A DNA stretch of 64,000 nucleotides from positions 21,021,501 through 21,085,500 of the forward strand of contig JAMJFZ010001815.1 of NCBI GenBank assembly GCA_026225945.1, written 5' to 3'. The notes beneath the pieces are model-generated. The model ran no database searches. It saw only the letters and a list, made by a program, of their open reading frames with translations, and was not told the DNA's origin. The position numbers and the translations under genes were made by a program. This document shows positions 13,846 to 25,624 of the stretch, piece by piece; position 1 is the stretch's first letter; every line of letters starts with the position of its first letter. Source of the stretch: Cricetomys ansorgei (lineage: Eukaryota; Chordata; Mammalia; Rodentia; Nesomyidae).

Positions 13846-14314
13846 TGACTTAATATTCTTCCACTTTTTCTTTCATAGAATTTATTCTCTGAATATTTCA
13901 TCATGAATCTTTGTGGCTAGATAGCAATATGAAAGTAAATACTCTTATTGTTGTATTGTCTACCAGCCCCAGCCATCAAACTATATACAAGAGAAAAGTG
14001 ATCCCAAAGTCTGCAGAAGGTCATATATTTTTTTTTAAACTTTCACAAACAGGTTGCTATTAAGGTTTAACTTAGTGTATTTAAAAATTATTATTTAATT
14101 ATTGTTTAGAAAAGATTCATAGCTGAATTCAACAAAATAGAATCATAATACTCAAGATGTAACAACTTAATACCATGTTGTTGTTTTGTAAAATAGCATA
14201 ACGAATAGTTTTGTTTATCTGGAAAGATAACACTTATCACATGGAATAATACACATGTTCAGATTTCTCTGGAAGTAGGATGGCTTTTACTTCTTCAGGA
14301 AATAGGTGCTAGTC

Positions 14315-14372
14315 TAAGGAGGCTAATAGTCTGTCCAAGATCACATGTTTAGCAGAGTAGGGAAGGGCACTG
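14315..14372 (+). repeat. possible MIR SINE fragment
   Basis: AGGAGGCTAATAGTCTGTCC then AAGATCACATGTTTAGCAGA resembles the MIR segment aggttaagtaacttgcccaaggtcacacagctag. Short and diverged. Confidence 0.4.
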
Positions 14373-14617
14373 CACAACAATGCACACTGCTTCCCTCAAT
14401 CAAGTGTAGAAGGCCACATACGTATGTACGTACTTGTGATTGCCACTCCAAGCCCTACTGAATTCCCTATAGTCTTATAAATACATTATTTATTTCCTTC
14501 TTCATTACCCCAAGTTTGTGTATGAAGAGAAGTCACATAGTCCCAATAAACATAATGTCAGAAATTTTATTTTGCCTTTTCATTATGAAAAAGATAACAA
14601 TATTTTGAAAGGTGCTT

Positions 14618-14630
14618 CCCCCCCCCCCCC
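14618..14630. repeat. poly-C run
   Basis: Thirteen consecutive C bases. No other structure noted. Confidence 0.9.
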
Positions 14631-14878
14631 TCGCTTGTTTGACAATGTTTAAATATTTATAACCAAGCTGACCTTCTGTAAGGGAAACAGTAGTTTGACT
14701 GAGTTCAATTTGAAACTCATAACTGAATTTTGAGAAGTGAGTAGAGACATTATGAGACATGGGCACATGCTTTGAGAAAAATCTTCTACAACAGTCTGCG
14801 TTCAGGAGCTCTGAACTTCCTTTGAAACTTAGTGACTGACGTGGGTGATAAGTAGGAACTACCAACAGCTGATTTAAG

Positions 14879-14929
14879 CAAAAAAAAAAAAAAGAAAAAA
14901 AAAAAAAAAAAAAGAAAGAAAGAAAGAAA
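14879..14929. repeat. A-rich / (GAAA)n simple repeat
   Basis: About 30 A with single G interruptions passing into GAAA units. It may derive from the tail of a retroposon, but no SINE body is recognisable directly upstream. Confidence 0.85.
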
Positions 14930-15319
14930 CCTTATTTATGACCTGAAATATTGTTAGTTTAACAGGAAATTGGAAATTAAGGAATGAGGTCTGTTTTTTA
15001 TTTTTTGTACAGTACCTAGAGAAAGACACACAATGCCAAAGATATGTTTAAACTAAGCCATTTCTCCCATTGTACATTTTATTAAATGGAGCAAAAATTT
15101 AACATCACTCCCATCCACTATGACAGAGGAGAATGCCCGTAGTTAGGAAAGTTTCCATTAGACTCAATTCATATAAAGGAAATGAATTGCCATAGATGTA
15201 ATAGCATTGCTCTAAAGTTTTATGCACCATCCCCCGATTTTATAACCTTCTATAGGATAGATACATTCATTGCCCTATAAAGATTTTAGTGAATAATGGC
15301 TGCAACAAAGCTTTTAACA

Positions 15320-15477
15320 TTTATTTATTTAATTGTGTGTGTATGTGTGTATGTACCTACCATGGAGGTCAGAGGACAACTAGAAAAAATTTTAAGTTCC
15401 ACATGAGTCCCAAGAATGAAACTTAGGTCATCAGGCTTGGTGTGGGAAGCACCATTGAGTCATCTTGCCAGCTCCGG
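15320..15477 (-). repeat. B3-type SINE, reverse orientation
   Basis: CATGGAGGTCAGAGGACAAC, CCAAGAATGAAACTTAGGTC, ATCAGGCTTGGTGTGGGAAG and CATTGAGTCATCTTGCCAG are the reverse complement of a B3 element in the expected order, preceded by a GT-rich stretch. Confidence 0.75.
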
Positions 15478-16032
15478 CTTTCAACTTCTTTCAGGGGTTT
15501 GGTAATCAGTCCCCAGTCCTTCCTGTAAAATGACTTACTGTAGTGAGCAATAATGGCAATTGGACACTAAAGTTCAGTGGTGGGGGCATGGAAAATGCAG
15601 AATTAGGAGCCACGTGTGACATTTTATCAGTATTTGAGAGCAAGCCCTATCTGCTGAATGTGTAGAGCATAGAGATCATTATGATCTGACCCGATGAGCA
15701 AAAACAAATTCAAAGGAGTTCACACTTTTATTAAAATTAAAAGTATAGTTAAGTGTAAGCAGAATACTGGGTAAGTAGAAAGGGACTGGAATAATAGCTC
15801 CCAGATTGTTGTCTTCGGCTATTTGGATGAGCAAGGCAAAACTGCAGGCAGTCATTTCTAAGGACCTGGAGTAAGTTGTAGATTTCTATATCATCAGTGT
15901 TCTTGTTTCAGATCATCTTGTTATCTGAAGACTTTTCCTAAAATTCATTAGCATTTACCTATGAGATTATGTAATGGTATCTGTAAGGATTTTTGCTTCT
16001 GTAACCACACATAAAGATGGATGCAATATTTG

Positions 16033-16047
16033 AAAAAAAAAAAAAAA
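16033..16047. repeat. poly-A run
   Basis: Fifteen consecutive A. No recognisable retroposed body upstream. Confidence 0.85.
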
Positions 16048-16440
16048 GGTGAAAGGTAATAACTTAGCCAAAAATAAACAGAAGCACCAAGGTCAAACTA
16101 CATCGTAAACATGAGCAGCACCTGCTGTTTATGCATGTCTCAAGTGCAGCAAGCCGCTGGAATGAGAATAAACAATGTGGTCTCACTGAGAAGTTTCCCT
16201 CTGGCTACTCACCCAATAGGTATGTGATGACTACATACCTGATGCTAAGGATTTGAAGCTGAAGCTGAAAATAGCCTACTTGAGTGTTATTTGGTTTCTG
16301 TAAGAAGTCTCATTATGTCTGTGTTTATCTTTTGCACCTTAGTTTTGAAATATTTATTTTTAACCTTATTTTAAACTAAAATATTCAGTTGTTCCTTGAT
16401 AGTTGTTAAGCTTTTTGTGACTAAAACTAAAATACAATTT

Positions 16441-16465
16441 TTAAAAAAAGATTTATTATTTTTAA

Positions 16466-16510
<45 letters not shown>

Positions 16511-16648
16511 AGTGAAGAGACCAAATGTGTCAGATTTTTGTAACTAGAGTTATACTGGGAACTACCATGTAGATGCTGGGAACTGAACCTGGATCCTAGG
16601 CAAGAACAGCAAATGCTCTTAATCACTGTACCTTCTCTCTAGCCCCCT
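16441..16648 (-). repeat. B2/B3 SINE (reverse) with (TG)n expansion
   Basis: The TG repeat (16467-16509) replaces the usual A-rich tail. Then follow GATGCTGGGAACTGAACCTG, GATCCTAGGCAAGAACAGCA and CTTCTCTCTAGCCCC, the reverse complement of the tRNA-related head. Confidence 0.75.
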
Positions 16649-18185
16649 AAATCAGTGTTTGAGAAGAAAATATAACCAGGTTTAAAAGTTAGTGAATCAA
16701 TAGCTCTTTAGACAAAGGACGTATTTTGAAAATAATAACTTGAAAAGGATATTTTTCTCATTCCTTAAAAAAGTTTATTCTTTTGTCTGGGAAGGTGTGC
16801 ACAAATTTATTTTTCTGGATATAAGTGTTGATCATATGTATCCAGCAAGGTATGACACTAACACCTATGTAGCATATAAATTTGGATCATTCAAACTGTT
16901 GAAATTCAATTGTTTCTGGCTTTGAATAGTGGCAGTTTTGTATAGTTGAACTTAGCTTACTCTGTAGGTAGGGAACTGTCCCTCCTCCCAAGGGTGGAGA
17001 ATACTCTGGTTGTATAGAGGTAGTTTGGAAAGACCCATTACATTCAAAATGAGTCACACTTAACTTTCTTTGTATAGCCTTTTTGTTACCATTCTAGATA
17101 TCAGTGGACAGACTGTTTATATGTTTAATTGTTTACTTCCTGGTTGGAAAATTTTCAGATAGCTGAATTTATAGGACAATTGAAGTCACTGGATTGAGTT
17201 CAATTTAACACATGAAGAATAAGTCAACTGTTGTCACCCTTTCCTAATATCTATCCTCATTTCTGTTTTTGTCCAAAGTATCTATATGATCTGAGAAATC
17301 CGTGTTTGTACAAGGAATCTGTTCCAATGACAGCCTCTGATTATCAATATGTGGCAGGGGTTTTAAGCTTGTGTGGATGATTGGATTGAATATTCCTCTA
17401 TAATTCAAGTATGCATAATGATAACTTTTTGTTTCCTTACTTATCATGAAATTTACATACACACAAGCATGCACACGCACACAGAGAAAGAGAGAGCGAG
17501 AGAGAGAGAGATAGTGAGATAATGAAAACAAGATAAAAATGGTTAAGAATGGGTTAAGAATCTAAAATTTCATGTGACTGTTTAGTATTGTGTTGCCCCA
17601 TGTATATTACATATGCACATGTGTATAGTACATAGACACTAATTTAGAAAGTTGCAAAACAGTTTTCCTTATACAGTTTCAGTAATGCCAAATCCAATTA
17701 CTCAAAAGAGGAGAATTAGCTGTTAGAGCAGGTGTTAAGTATGACCTGGTGAGTTTTGTAGAAGACAGGCTTAATAGAAATAGGTTCTTGTTAGGTTTTG
17801 TGTTACTGTCTAAGGCACTGATGCCCTTCTGGCTACTGGTAAAGAACTCTCTAGCCCTAACATCTATCACTGCCTTTTCCTCTGCAGATTGCCATCAGTC
17901 TGAGACAATCTGTCATCTATGAAAGCCAATTTATAGTCTTCCTTTCAAAAATACAATGTAGAAATAGATACAATCTTGCAATGACTTGCACTTTCTATTT
18001 ACTAGGCAACACAGGAATAGGTATTTGTCATTAAACATTTAGCCAATACAAGTCAACAAAAGATCTGTGAGAAATGTCTTTGTGTACAGGTAAAGAATGT
18101 AAGTAACTGGTAGGTATCAATGAAATGTTCTTAAATTTGAAGGAGTAAGACACAGGCCTGTTCTTGAGAGCTTTCTAATTCTCTG
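16649..18185. other. unique intronic DNA
   Basis: No gene recognised. A purine-rich AG patch lies at 17484-17515. The remaining sequence is non-repetitive as far as can be read. Confidence 0.55.
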
Positions 18186-18386
18186 ACAGGAATAACACAT
18201 ATTTACACAGTTCTTTCATTTCCTCTCATACATAATCAAAACCTGCACACATTGCAGGCACTAGAATTTATTTTTACAAATGAGAAAATTGAAGTTGGCA
18301 GGGTTTAAAGCACTTGTCCATGAGTTCTAAACTGGAAAGTTCTAAAACTGAACTGGATTCCATGCCTTCTAATGGCTGACCTAATG
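18186..18386 (+). repeat. MIR SINE
   Basis: CTCTCATACATAATCAAAAC, GCAGGCACTAGAATTTATTT, TACAAATGAGAAAATTGAAG, GCACTTGTCCATGAG and CTGGATTCCATGCCTTCTAA follow the MIR consensus in order. This is the clearest MIR in the window and shows the region is old, non-rodent-specific DNA. Confidence 0.75.
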
Positions 18387-18829
18387 CTAGTTCTACCAAA
18401 TAATTTTAGCTTGCAAAATAATTCTGAAAAAGAAGTACTTTGGAAAGTGAAAGCATTGACTTATTTACTCATTCATTCATTCATGGATGCCCCAAATATG
18501 GCACCACACTCACCACAGGTCCTTCAGTTGATATTTTTGGAGTCATAGGTTACTGTTGGTCATAGTTTATTCATAGCACATTTAAATGTCTAGTTAGTAA
18601 AAGGAAAATTATATCTAACCCTTTTATGATACTCAATGAAAAGAAAATTTGAACTTTGAGGTCGTGGGAAATATCTGCACCTTCCTCACAATGTTTTGTG
18701 ATACCAAACTGCTTTAAAGAAAATAAGATCCTAAATTTGAAAAAATTTTGGGTCAAATATATATTTTTAGAGATACCATGAATTATTCTCAAAGATTAAA
18801 TGTTTCTGAGAGTTGTTCTCAGAGATGCT

Positions 18830-19250
18830 CAAAAGGCTTCATTTATCTGCAAGCACACAAATAATTACATATTTTCCCCCACTGGGGGATCAGAGTTTTG
18901 TGAAAGTCCCTTAAAAGGCTCAAACTCTTAGGGAAAATTCTTCTGTAGCTGGAGAGTAAGTTGCTTTATTTCCCAAAGCTTTGTGAAAGAGACATGCTCT
19001 GGAGAACTTTTCTAGCTTATACTCTTGCAGCCAAGCCCTCATTGACTGACATCCATTACAGATAATAGTGCCTGCTTAATCTCCTGTGGCTCTTTGTTCC
19101 AATTATGGTTTGCCACCAAGCAACATTAAACAGCAAAGACAAAGATCAAATGCCCTTCTGATCAGCTGATGCTCATTTTTTCTAATGCACATGACAAAGC
19201 AGTAGCAATAAAGAGAGAAAACTGCCTTATCTCAGTTCTGTCAGTTGCGA
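18830..19250. other. candidate conserved non-coding block
   Basis: A repeat-free segment with dense transcription-factor-like words: CAATTATGG (homeodomain core), CAAAGATCAAATG (TCF/LEF-like), GATCAGCTGATG (E-box CAGCTG), AATAATTACA, and CTGCTTAATCTC. No reading frame is evident. The call rests on composition alone; conservation cannot be tested here. Confidence 0.3.
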
Positions 19251-19261
19251 AATATTAAGAA

Positions 19262-19540
19262 CTTAGCATAGGATTCCATCCCAAGCAGTAGAGTGACAGA
19301 CCATTGTTAGATGCTGGGAGGGGTGGAGAGAATTTCTCTAAGAGTATATATAACCCCTGGCAATTCTGACACTCTCCAGTGGAAGATACATATACAAGAA
19401 TATTTGGGCAGAATAAATTCCTCTTGAAGGATTAAAAATGATGGCAAAAAGTTTTATGGGTAGAGAAAAGAGGGTGGCTTTGGGAAGAGATGGGGAAGTA
19501 AGGAGTGGATATTATTGTAGTTGTAGATTCAGGGCATTCT
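19262..19540 (+). mobile_element. L1 3' UTR fragment
   Basis: CAATTCTGACACTCTCCAGT, GAAGATACATATACAAGAAT, TTTGGGCAGAATAAATTC and GGTAGAGAAAAGAGGGTGGC followed by GGGAAGAGATGGGG match the terminal part of rodent L1 3' UTRs in order. The element is heavily 5' truncated and has no poly-A tail. Confidence 0.65.
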
Positions 19541-19570
19541 TTGCTAATTCAATCCCTTGTACTTAGAGGA

Positions 19571-19725
19571 TTTCAGCCTCCATACAATCTAATCTTAAGG
19601 CTAGAACTGGAAGGCTTCAGTCTTCGTACAATTGAGTCTTCAAGATGCTAGTCGAGACCTAGAAAGCTTCAGCCTCTGTAAAATCTAATCCGGGAACCTA
19701 AACCTAAAACGTTTCAGCCTCTGAG
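19571..19725. repeat. degenerate tandem repeat, about 45-52 bp unit, four copies
   Basis: TTCAG(C/T)CT recurs at 19572, 19616, 19668 and 19713, in three units followed by CNNTACAAT or GTAAAATCTAATC. Spacing is 44, 52 and 45 bp. It grades directly into the CTGA-rich tract. Confidence 0.6.
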
Positions 19726-20240
19726 ACTTACTGCCAACTGACTCACTCTGACTAGCTCCTTCTGAACTCAGACTTGTACTGAACTCAACCAACTCTTCTG
19801 GTTGGCTCATTTAATTCACTCACTGTTCTGGCACAAAGTCTTCTCCAAGCTGACTGGGTCAAATTGCCCTTCTGAGCCAACTGACCATTTCTGACTGAAT
19901 TCTTCTGACTATAGCTAACTTTGGCTAACTCCTGCAACTTCTCTGACTGAATGGTTCTGCCCAGCTTCAAACTGACTCTTGCTATTAGCTGACCCTTTCT
20001 CCCAAACTCCCTCTTCCTGTCTGATACTGATGCCTCTTGCTGAATTGCCTCTGACTGATCCTCTGACTACCTGACTCTCTGAGCTGAAAGCCTGATTTTA
20101 TATCATGAAGGTTAGACATGTCCTCACTCTGACTCACTCTGTTAACTCTTCCTCTGATTCATCACTATGCCTTTTCTTCACTCTGATTCATCTCAGAGGT
20201 CACTCTGCCAAGTCTTTACTCTGATTCACTCTGAGACTTG
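19720..20240. repeat. CTGA-rich low-complexity tract (unclassified, possibly LTR-derived)
   Basis: About 30 CTGA words occur in roughly 520 bp, mostly as TCTGACT, ACTGACT or TCTGATTCA; chance would give about two. The sequence is pyrimidine-rich without a fixed period. It ends at a short reversed B1-like piece (GGGATTAAAGGTATGTACCA) and an A-rich stretch. I could not name the family. Confidence 0.55.
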
Positions 20241-20410
20241 GGATTAAAGGTATGTACCAACATTCTTTCTATCCTAGAACAACTATATTGTCAGATTAAA
20301 AGAGTAGATATGCCTCTACATATTATCAAAAATACATTGCATAAAAGTCACAAATAACTAATACAAAATTAAAAAACAATTCCAATTAAAAAAGAAATAA
20401 AAAAAAAAAA
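20228..20410. repeat. B1-like scrap and A-rich stretch downstream of the CTGA tract
   Basis: TTGGGATTAAAGGTATGTACC (20227-20247 region) is the reverse complement of a B1 box. The following 150 bp ends in AATTAAAAAAGAAATAAAA. It probably belongs to the same composite repeat as the CTGA tract. Confidence 0.4.
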
Positions 20411-20667
20411 TTCAGTACCACTTGTTTCCACCTGTTTTTTTCTTCTGTTAAATTTACTTTTAAAGAGACAGAGAACACAGAAATTTCCCTATACTTTCAC
20501 CCTATTCTTCTTTAAATCTTCAGTAAATTCCATTATGAAAGTTGTCCACATGGAATCTTTTTCCTTCAGAAAGACTTAGAAGGAAGAGAGTGGAAGGAAC
20601 AAAATATGAATCAAACTTGTCATTGTGTAGATAGATCAGAGTTGAAATCACATCATTGCCCTTTTAA

Positions 20668-20906
20668 AAAATTAATTTTTTGAGAATTTCATGCAATATT
20701 TTTTGGTAATATTCACTCCTAACCCAACTCGTCGCAGATCAGCCCCTTTCCCTATCTGCCCAACTGTAGGTCATTTTCTTTTAAACACATAGATTCTATT
20801 TATGCTGCCTGTATCCTCATGGGACCTTTCAATGTACTGCAGTTAATGTACTAGGGGCCACATACTTAAAGAAAATGGATTCCCCCATCCCAGAAGGTAC
20901 CATGGT
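20668..20906 (-). mobile_element. L1 3' UTR fragment, reverse orientation
   Basis: TTGAGAATTTCATGCAATAT, CAACTCGTCGCAGATCAGCC, CTTTTAAACACATAGATTCT, TAGGGGCCACATACTTAAAG and ATTCCCCCATCCCAGAAGG reproduce the antisense of a rodent L1 3' UTR in the expected order. Confidence 0.7.
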
Positions 20907-21524
20907 AGTAGTAGGACTTCAGAACATTTGGAATAAAGCCAAAATCAACAATCTATACCTTGTGGACCAGATCTTCCGACCACCATTTTTGCAAATAAAA
21001 GTTTTATCAAAAACATATAACCATTCATTTGCAGCCTGTGGCTGCTTTCGCACTCTAACTGTAACAATTGCAAGAAAGTCCATATGGCTCCCAGTGCCTA
21101 AAATATTTACTATTTGGTCCTTTAGAGGAAAAAAAAAATAAAGCTTGCCACCTCTGAAGTAAATCTATCTTTCCTTCTTTTCTTGCAAATAGTCAAAAGT
21201 AGTAAGGAAAACATAGCTAGATTCTCTGGTAAGAAATAGAAAATAATGCATTTTTTTCCTGGATTGTGCAGGTGATACCTCTGGGTTCATGACAGCTTTA
21301 TGCATTTTAAAGATCCCAGAATTGGAAACTATTTATGACTCTTCAACAGCAGGGCCTTCTTGTTGCTGCTGTGTGAATGCAAGCAGAGAGAGCAGAGTAT
21401 CCCAAAACAACTTAACTTTTAAGTATTGGAGCTTTTTACATACTGTAAAATGGAGGTTTACATACTGTATCTCTGTCAGCCATTAATAAGAAAACTGAGT
21501 TAATTTATATTAAAAGATAGAAGG

Positions 21525-21735
21525 TGGGAAGGATTGAGACATCTCAATGATAAAGAGCCCTTGTTGCTCTTGCAGAGGACTGAGGTTTGGTTCCCAGCAT
21601 CTGTAACTCCAAAGGAATTCAGCACCGTCTCTCGCCCTCAAGGGCACCAAGCAGGCACATGGTACACATAAGCTCATATAGGCACTCACTCACATACAGA
21701 TAAAATAAAATTAAATAAGATATTTTAAAAATAAA
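21525..21735 (+). repeat. B2-superfamily SINE, degenerate
   Basis: GGATTGAGACATCTCAATGA, GAGGACTGAGGTTTGGTTCC, CAGCATCTGTAACTCC and an end in AAATAAAATTAAATAAG follow B2/B3 order on the + strand. Confidence 0.65.
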
Positions 21736-21754
21736 ATTTACAACAAAGTAATTA

Positions 21755-21878
21755 CAAAAATAGAGTAGATGGCTCAGGGAATTAGATACTGCTAAAATAC
21801 CCATGTTGGGCCACATGCACTTGTAATTCTAGTCCAGACAATTCCAATTACCCTCTTCTAAACTCAACTGGCTTCTGT

Positions 21879-21912
<34 letters not shown>

Positions 21913-21945
21913 ATTAAAAATACTAAAAATAAATCTTAAAAATAG
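21755..21945 (+). repeat. second B2-superfamily SINE with (CA)n
   Basis: GTAGATGGCTCAGGGAATTA, CACTTGTAATTCTAGTCCAG, ATTACCCTCTTCTAAACTCA and a CA run (21880-21912) before AAATAAATC. It directly follows another B2-like element in the same orientation. Confidence 0.65.
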
Positions 21946-23989
21946 AAATGAGTGACCATGAAAACAGAAATAAGATAAAATATCCGTACAAGTAGCACTT
22001 TCTGTTTTATATCATCCACCCCTTCACCCACCATCATAATGTATATGAAACAAAACCAAGGAAACTAAGTTAAATAAAAAATTTCTAGAGCTCTCAGTGT
22101 CATAGATTAGATTAGAGACAGCCATTTTTGTATTTTTGTCTCCCTTTTGACCATGCAATACCTGGCTACCTACATACTGTAATATTTTAATGACACAAAG
22201 TATGAAAGTGAAGAGCATTCTTAATGTCTACCAGTACAATAGCATCAAAAAGAAAATGCACCACTTTTGCTTAGATACTAGTCCTTGGAAGAGTTTCTAC
22301 AATTTTTAAAACTGTCTATAAATATATGTTTGGAGAGAGGAAGAGTGTGCTGTCTGGTATCTGTCATTGCTTGCCAATTTCTGTGCTCTATAAAATGTAC
22401 CAATGGCTCCACATATGCTGAAATTACCTTTCAGCTTCCTTTCAACTCTGGTCACCAAGAGTAAGAAGTGTCGCTATAGGCCGGTCCCTAGAGTATCATC
22501 TATCTTCTGTATTCTGTGGGCGGATGCTTACATGTGTAGTATTTTGAGTTTATGGTTATTACTCTCTGGAGACAATTGTCTGCTGGGTTTATTTTTTCCC
22601 AACACAGTATCACATCATAAAGTCTACTGCCAAGACTACTTTACTCAAGGAGATTCTGTTTTCTTTTTTAGTCACTTTACTACTTTTTTTATATAGACTA
22701 AAGAAAGTAGAGGGAAGCAATAGAAATTCTCCATGCCTTGGGCTATATAGCATAACTTGGTTCAAATTGTTTTAAAATTCTTACTCTTTGACAGCTTTAA
22801 GATACTCTCATTGCACAAGATGGGATCTTCTTGTACATACGTGTGACAAAGAGCCCACTGAGATTTTCCCATGGAGTGTGAATGTTCTCAGAAAATCTTT
22901 CGAGGGAAAAAAATAGTATTAAAGTAAGTGCTATATGTGGCTCTCCCCAGTTGCAAGCAATCGAATTCATAACTTTTTTAGTATTAAGTGTAGTACTTTA
23001 AAATAGACTTTACTTTACAGACAAAAAATTAAATTATGCTTTTATCACCCCTTATTTTTATCTCCAACAATAAATAAATGAATAAATATACTTTGGAAAT
23101 TCTAGTCTTCACTTTCAGGTTATATGACAGTAATGGGGATTGCAGTGACTGTCATGATGTGACACTTGATTTAATGGGAAAATTCCAGTCAGACAACTAT
23201 GGTCAAACAAACATCTGTGAAGATCTGTTTAAAGCTGTACCATACCTTGATTTCAGTCACAAATAGATCCTTCAAAATAAAACATACAAAATGTAATCCA
23301 TATGAATTTTTATTATCAAAACTACTAGACTGAATTACTTTCCATGGTGTTGCTTATCCACTGACATAAATGTCTTAAGAATATAATTTTAATGGACACA
23401 TTCACATAGACTTTTCAAAGGTCTTTTTCTCACCCTTGCAGAAAACTTTTATTTCATCTGTCACAATAATTAGTACATTCTTCTGAAATGGTCCCTTTCT
23501 CATTGTTTATTGTCTGCTCATTAACATAACAGCCTAGTTCAGCAGAATCATTAGTGGCTATTTTAATGATTTAAAATGCCTAGTAAATTTCACTAACACT
23601 CATTCCTGCATATCAACTGCAGCTAAGAAACTTCTTATTGCTTTAGCACATTTAAGGCAACTCACGTTCTAAGGAATTAGAATCATCAGGGGCTGAAAAT
23701 TAAGGTCCAACTCTTCAAAGCTGCCATCTATTGAGATAACAATGTGATTAACCAACCTCAAATATTTCTTTGTATGATTACAAGCTAGCTCTTCCATCAC
23801 CAGTCTTCAAGTGAGTTTGCCCAGACTGAGTCAAATGTTTTCAACACTTCAGATCTTGCTATACATTGTTTTGTATTTTAGACTCTTAAATATTTCACTT
23901 TATAAAGAGAGATTTCAGATGGCAAGATCATTTAATTTACTGTTATAATTTTTATTCATGTTAATGGACCCATATAGAGATTATATGAC
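21946..23989. other. unique AT-rich intronic DNA
   Basis: No gene, RNA gene or clear transposon recognised. Open frames are short and uninformative. Confidence 0.55.
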
Positions 23990-24386
23990 TGTTGGGTCCA
24001 CAAAATAGCTCAAATTGACACTGAGACATATGTATGGCCAAACAAAGCAGTTTATTTCCATTGGTTACATTCTGACATGTCAGGGATAACCAATTAAGAA
24101 AACAGCAGAGAAATGTAGCCACTTGGGCCTTTTAAACCAAACAGGCAGTGGCTAGGGCATCTTTCTAATTGGTCAGGATCTGAAGACTGGATTGGGTGGC
24201 CACGTGGGTCTTTTAAACCAAACAGGCAGTGGCTAGGGGATCTTTCTGATTAGTTGGGATCTGAAGACTGAATTGGCTTGTTAAATCCAGCAGAGAAAGA
24301 AGGGGCTTCTGAAAAAGAGAGGACTTGTGGAGAAAAGGGAGAGGGGAGGTAAGTGCTGTCACCACTAGGGGGTGCTGGTCCTCACA
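23990..24386 (-). mobile_element. solitary retroviral-type LTR with tandem 81-bp duplication
   Basis: Read on the minus strand it starts TGTGAGGACC and ends GTGGACCCAACA, giving TG...CA termini. It contains CCAAT-type motifs, two TTTAAAA TATA-like boxes and a polyadenylation signal AATAAA (reverse of GTTTATTTCC). Flanks ATGAC (23985-23989) and ATGTC (24387-24391) look like a 5-bp target duplication with one change. There are no internal viral genes. On the + strand, 24118-24198 and 24199-24279 are near-identical 81-bp copies sharing CTTTTAAACCAAACAGGCAG. It resembles a solitary ERV LTR; class not determined. Confidence 0.75.
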
Positions 24387-24469
24387 ATGTCAATGGGAAT
24401 TCTTAACTCAATTTGGTATTTACTGAAGAAGAAAAATTATCAATTTGATGTTCTCGCATACATTTATTT

Positions 24470-24610
24470 TTATTTTCATTTTGTTATCCATTTTAAATCA
24501 GCATACAAATAATAGATTACATCATGGCATTTTCATACATCTGAGCCATTATGCTTTGGTTTCAATCATTAATTGTGCCCCTTGATGTGTTCTGGTTGCT
24601 TCTCTTCCCA
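24470..24610 (-). mobile_element. L1 3'-end fragment, reverse orientation
   Basis: ATCATGGCATTTTCATACAT, GAGCCATTATGCTTTGGTTT and TTAATTGTGCCCC resemble the antisense of the L1 3' terminus. Very short. Confidence 0.45.
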
Positions 24611-24937
24611 TTTCCAGATAGTTCTGTGAGAGAGAAAGGAAGGAAAGGACATGTGAAGGAGGTTTCCTATGCCTTCACAAAGCAGGGGCTTGGGGATGGG
24701 GTGATGTGGGACTTGCTGACATGAGGTAGGGGAAGCAGTGTGCAGAAGCATGAAGATTCCTTATTATGTCACACTATTGTGTTACAGGGTGATATTTTTA
24801 CAGAGAACAGCAAGGAGATAGTCCTTCCTACAGGGTCTACAATAGGGAAAATGAAGAGTTAATGGTTCTTGTGCAGTCTAAGAAACAAAGGAGTCTATAT
24901 AGGGTAAAAAGAGAGGGGCACCATAATCCTTTTGGTT

Positions 24938-25308
24938 TTTGTTGTTGCTGTTGTTGTTGTGTGTGTGTGTGTGTGTGTGTGTGTGGTGTATTCATGTGTG
25001 CAGCTTTACACAACTGTGGAGACAAGAGGAGGACAAAACAGTCTTCATCTATTGTATTTGCATTATTCCTGAGTCAGAGTCCTTCGCTAAACTTAGATCT
25101 CCCAGTTTGAGTTTTGATTTTTTTTTTCTGAGGAGATTGCCTGGCCAGAAAAATGAGGTGATCAACCCTCAGTCTCCATTTCTAAGCACTGAAGCTACAG
25201 GCTCATGCAACCTCACTCAACTTTGTATGTGAGTGCTAAGGATCCAAGTGATGTCCTCTTATTTGTACCACAAGTGTTCTTACTTATCAAGCCATCTCCA
25301 TAGCTCCC
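24938..25308 (-). repeat. composite rodent SINE-like repeat (reverse) with (TTG)n(TG)n at its edge
   Basis: A GTT/GT microsatellite (24940-24985) is followed by GTGGAGACAAGAGGAGGACA, a segment with CTGGCCAG, GCACTGAAGCTACAGGCTCA, then GAGTGCTAAGGATCCAAGTG and ATCAAGCCATCTCCATAGCT. The last two are a reversed B2/B3-type tRNA head; the middle holds a reversed B1-like right end. The same arrangement recurs at 52738-52996. Confidence 0.5.
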
Positions 25309-25333
25309 ACATAAATTTTAAAGCAAAGTATCA

Positions 25334-25360
25334 GCACACAAACACACACACACACACAAA
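25334..25360. repeat. short (CA)n
   Basis: Interrupted CA run of about 27 bp followed by an A-rich stretch. Confidence 0.8.
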
Positions 25361-25624
25361 AACAGAAAGCAAAAACAAAAGCAGCATGTCCAGGAACATG
25401 GCCTAGAAGGCCTGTAGAGACTGACCTCCAAAGTCACCATCACTTGGTCCTCATGGATCATAGAACTTGTGTCTTAAAATGTAATAAATACCACCTTCCC
25501 AGGCCATTCTGTTCAAACGCTGTCTCCCTGCTTCTTTATCCTATCTGCCAACTATGCTTTATTTTTCCTCTTCATCAGTTTTCAGTCTCCAGTCCAGTGA
25601 ACATTTTCTGTGTTTATGTCACTC

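Noticed and set aside
14415..14428. Palindrome ACATACGTATGT
   Set aside because: Short self-complementary word in a CATA/CGTA patch, plausible by chance.
24118..24279. CRISPR-like direct repeats
   Set aside because: Two 81-bp tandem copies without spacers inside an LTR of a mammalian genome.
24837..25110. Frames with poly-Cys/Val or Thr-His repeats
   Set aside because: They are readings of TTG/TG microsatellites. The same applies to frames around 27894-28258, 43370-43624 and 51573-51908.
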